Source: Candidatus Eiseniibacteriota bacterium
Lineage (GTDB): Bacteria > Arandabacterota > Arandabacteria > Arandabacterales > Arandabacteraceae
Direction of reading: 5' to 3'
Assembly: GCA_030592245.1 (NCBI GenBank)
Contig: JAUVJV010000118.1
Location: forward strand, 1 to 6,943
Length of the DNA: 6,943 nucleotides
The stretch's first letter is position 1, and each line of letters starts with the position of its first letter. Positions 6,019 to 6,943 of this stretch are shown in pieces. The notes beneath the pieces are model-generated. The model saw nothing but the letters and a program-made list of their open reading frames with translations. It was not told the origin of the DNA and searched no databases. The position numbers and the translations under genes are program-made.

Positions 6019-6943
6019 ATGAGCAGGAAGATCCTGATAGTTGACGACAGACCGGAATGGGTCCACACCAGCGGCGAGCTCTTCCGTGAGAACGGCTACG
6101 AGGTCGAGACCCTTCGCTATCCCCTCAAGGCGCTCGAGACCTTCATCAGGGTCAGGCCGGACGCGGTGCTGCTGGATTTCCGCATGCCGGGTAAGGACGG
6201 TTTCGAGGTCCTCAAGGAGATAAGAAAGCGGGACAAGCGGGTGTGCGTGGTGATGCTCTCAGCCTACGGGGACGCCGAAACGGTGGTTCAGGCCATGAAG
6301 CTGGGGGCTGACTACTTCGTGGACAAGTCCTCGGATCCCAAGAAGGCCCTCATCGTTGTCGAGAAGGAGCTCAAGCATAAGGCCATGGAGATGGAGCTGG
6401 CCGCGCTCAAGCTTGAAACAGACCCTTCCAAGTCTTCCATTGATGACATAGTCGGTGAGTCCGATGAGATCAAGCGGGTCAGGCGGCTGATCCGCGAAGC
6501 CGCGGAGGATGATGACACGGTGCTCTTTACCGGCGAGACCGGCGTGGGAAAGGACCTGGCGGCCAGCGCTCTTCACAATGCGTCGGCCAGGCGCAACGGG
6601 CCCTTCCATAATGTGCTATGCCCGTCAATACCCTCTAATCTGTTCGAATCTTCCATTTTCGGGCACGAGAAGGGGGCCTTCACCAGTGCCGACACCCTCA
6701 AGAAGGGGATTCTGGAGAACGCCGCCGGCGGGACGGTCTTCCTCAACGAATTCGTCAAGATTCCCACTTCTGTGCAAGCCACCCTGCTCGGGGTGCTCGA
6801 TGGCGGTGACTTCAGCCGTGTCGGCAGCGCGAGCACGGTGATAAGGAGCGACGTCCGGTTTGTGGCTGCCACCAATAAGAGCATAAAGGACGTACTCGGG
6901 ACAGAGTTGATCGAGGACCTTTTCCACAGGCTGAACCATCACC
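6019..6943 (+). CDS. NtrC-type response regulator with degenerate AAA+ domain (3' end cut off)
   Basis: ATG 6019 follows GGAAG (6006-6010) by 8 bases, and the frame stays open to the window end (308 codons). Residues 1-~118 are a receiver with every key residue: Asp9, Asp10, phospho-acceptor Asp53 (LLDFRMP), Ser81 and Lys103. After a linker, residues ~144-308 are an NtrC-family AAA+ domain. Walker A is intact (GETGVGK, Lys178), as are the Walker B Glu244, sensor I Asn286 (AATN) and Arg304 (DLFHRL). Against the family consensus, Walker B Asp is Asn243 (FLNEF for FLDE), the glutamate-switch Asn is Leu200 (VLCPSIP for VNCAAIP), GAFTGA reads GAFTSA (Ser223) and the first Arg of RxDLxxR is Ile298. 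Sensor II and any DNA-binding helix-turn-helix lie beyond the window. It is probably co-transcribed with the kinase and phosphorylated by it. Whether it still hydrolyses ATP or contacts sigma-54 is uncertain. Confidence 0.9.
   Translation, partial: MSRKILIVDDRPEWVHTSGELFRENGYEVETLRYPLKALETFIRVRPDAVLLDFRMPGKDGFEVLKEIRKRDKRVCVVMLSAYGDAETVVQAMKLGADYFVDKSSDPKKALIVVEKELKHKAMEMELAALKLETDPSKSSIDDIVGESDEIKRVRRLIREAAEDDDTVLFTGETGVGKDLAASALHNASARRNGPFHNVLCPSIPSNLFESSIFGHEKGAFTSADTLKKGILENAAGGTVFLNEFVKIPTSVQATLLGVLDGGDFSRVGSASTVIRSDVRFVAATNKSIKDVLGTELIEDLFHRLNHH

Overview
This is a window of G+C-rich bacterial chromosome with three genes, all on the + strand: one complete gene for an exported protein, one complete gene for a giant cytoplasmic sensor histidine kinase, and the first ~308 codons of a response regulator gene cut by the window end. 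The codon choice (many AGG arginines, mostly G/C third positions), a likely TTG start and a Cys/aromatic-rich DUF4384-type exported protein suggest an uncultivated G+C-rich lineage, for example a deltaproteobacterial or FCB-like group. Nothing here fixes the taxon. I see no mobile element, tRNA, rRNA or CRISPR array.

Layout. Positions 1-53 hold a hairpin and a ribosome binding site. Positions 54-1709 encode an exported protein with a signal peptide, a DUF4384-like domain, a cysteine/aromatic-rich middle that includes a CXXCH haem-attachment-type motif, and a long, highly charged Lys/Arg/Glu tail. Positions 1710-2208 are a 499-base non-coding region unusually dense in dyad symmetry. It contains an 18-bp hairpin behind gene 1 and an A+T-rich island with a second inverted repeat. 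It also has two copies of the same perfect dyad TGTGCA-N6-TGCACA (1974-1991 and 2171-2188) and a near-consensus sigma-70 promoter (2125-2153) whose -10 box sits at the centre of a 19-bp near-palindrome.

Positions 2209-5982 encode a kinase with about five PAS-like and two GAF-like domains ahead of a complete HisKA/HATPase core. It has no membrane segment, and its second GAF-like region is rich in cysteine. Thirty-six bases later, 6019-6943 encodes a receiver domain joined to an NtrC-type AAA+ domain. The pair reads as a two-component system: the cytoplasmic kinase integrates several signals and phosphorylates Asp53 of the regulator.

The most unusual point is the regulator. Its receiver is fully canonical, but its AAA+ domain departs from the sigma-54 activator consensus at several key sites. 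The Walker B Asp is Asn243, the glutamate-switch Asn is Leu200, the GAFTGA loop reads GAFTSA, and the first arginine of the RxDLxxR motif is Ile298. Walker A, the Walker B Glu, sensor I and the second arginine are intact. This suggests a weakened or repurposed ATPase rather than a standard sigma-54 activator. The second strongest signal is the twinned dyad in front of the kinase gene, which looks like an operator pair for an unidentified regulator.
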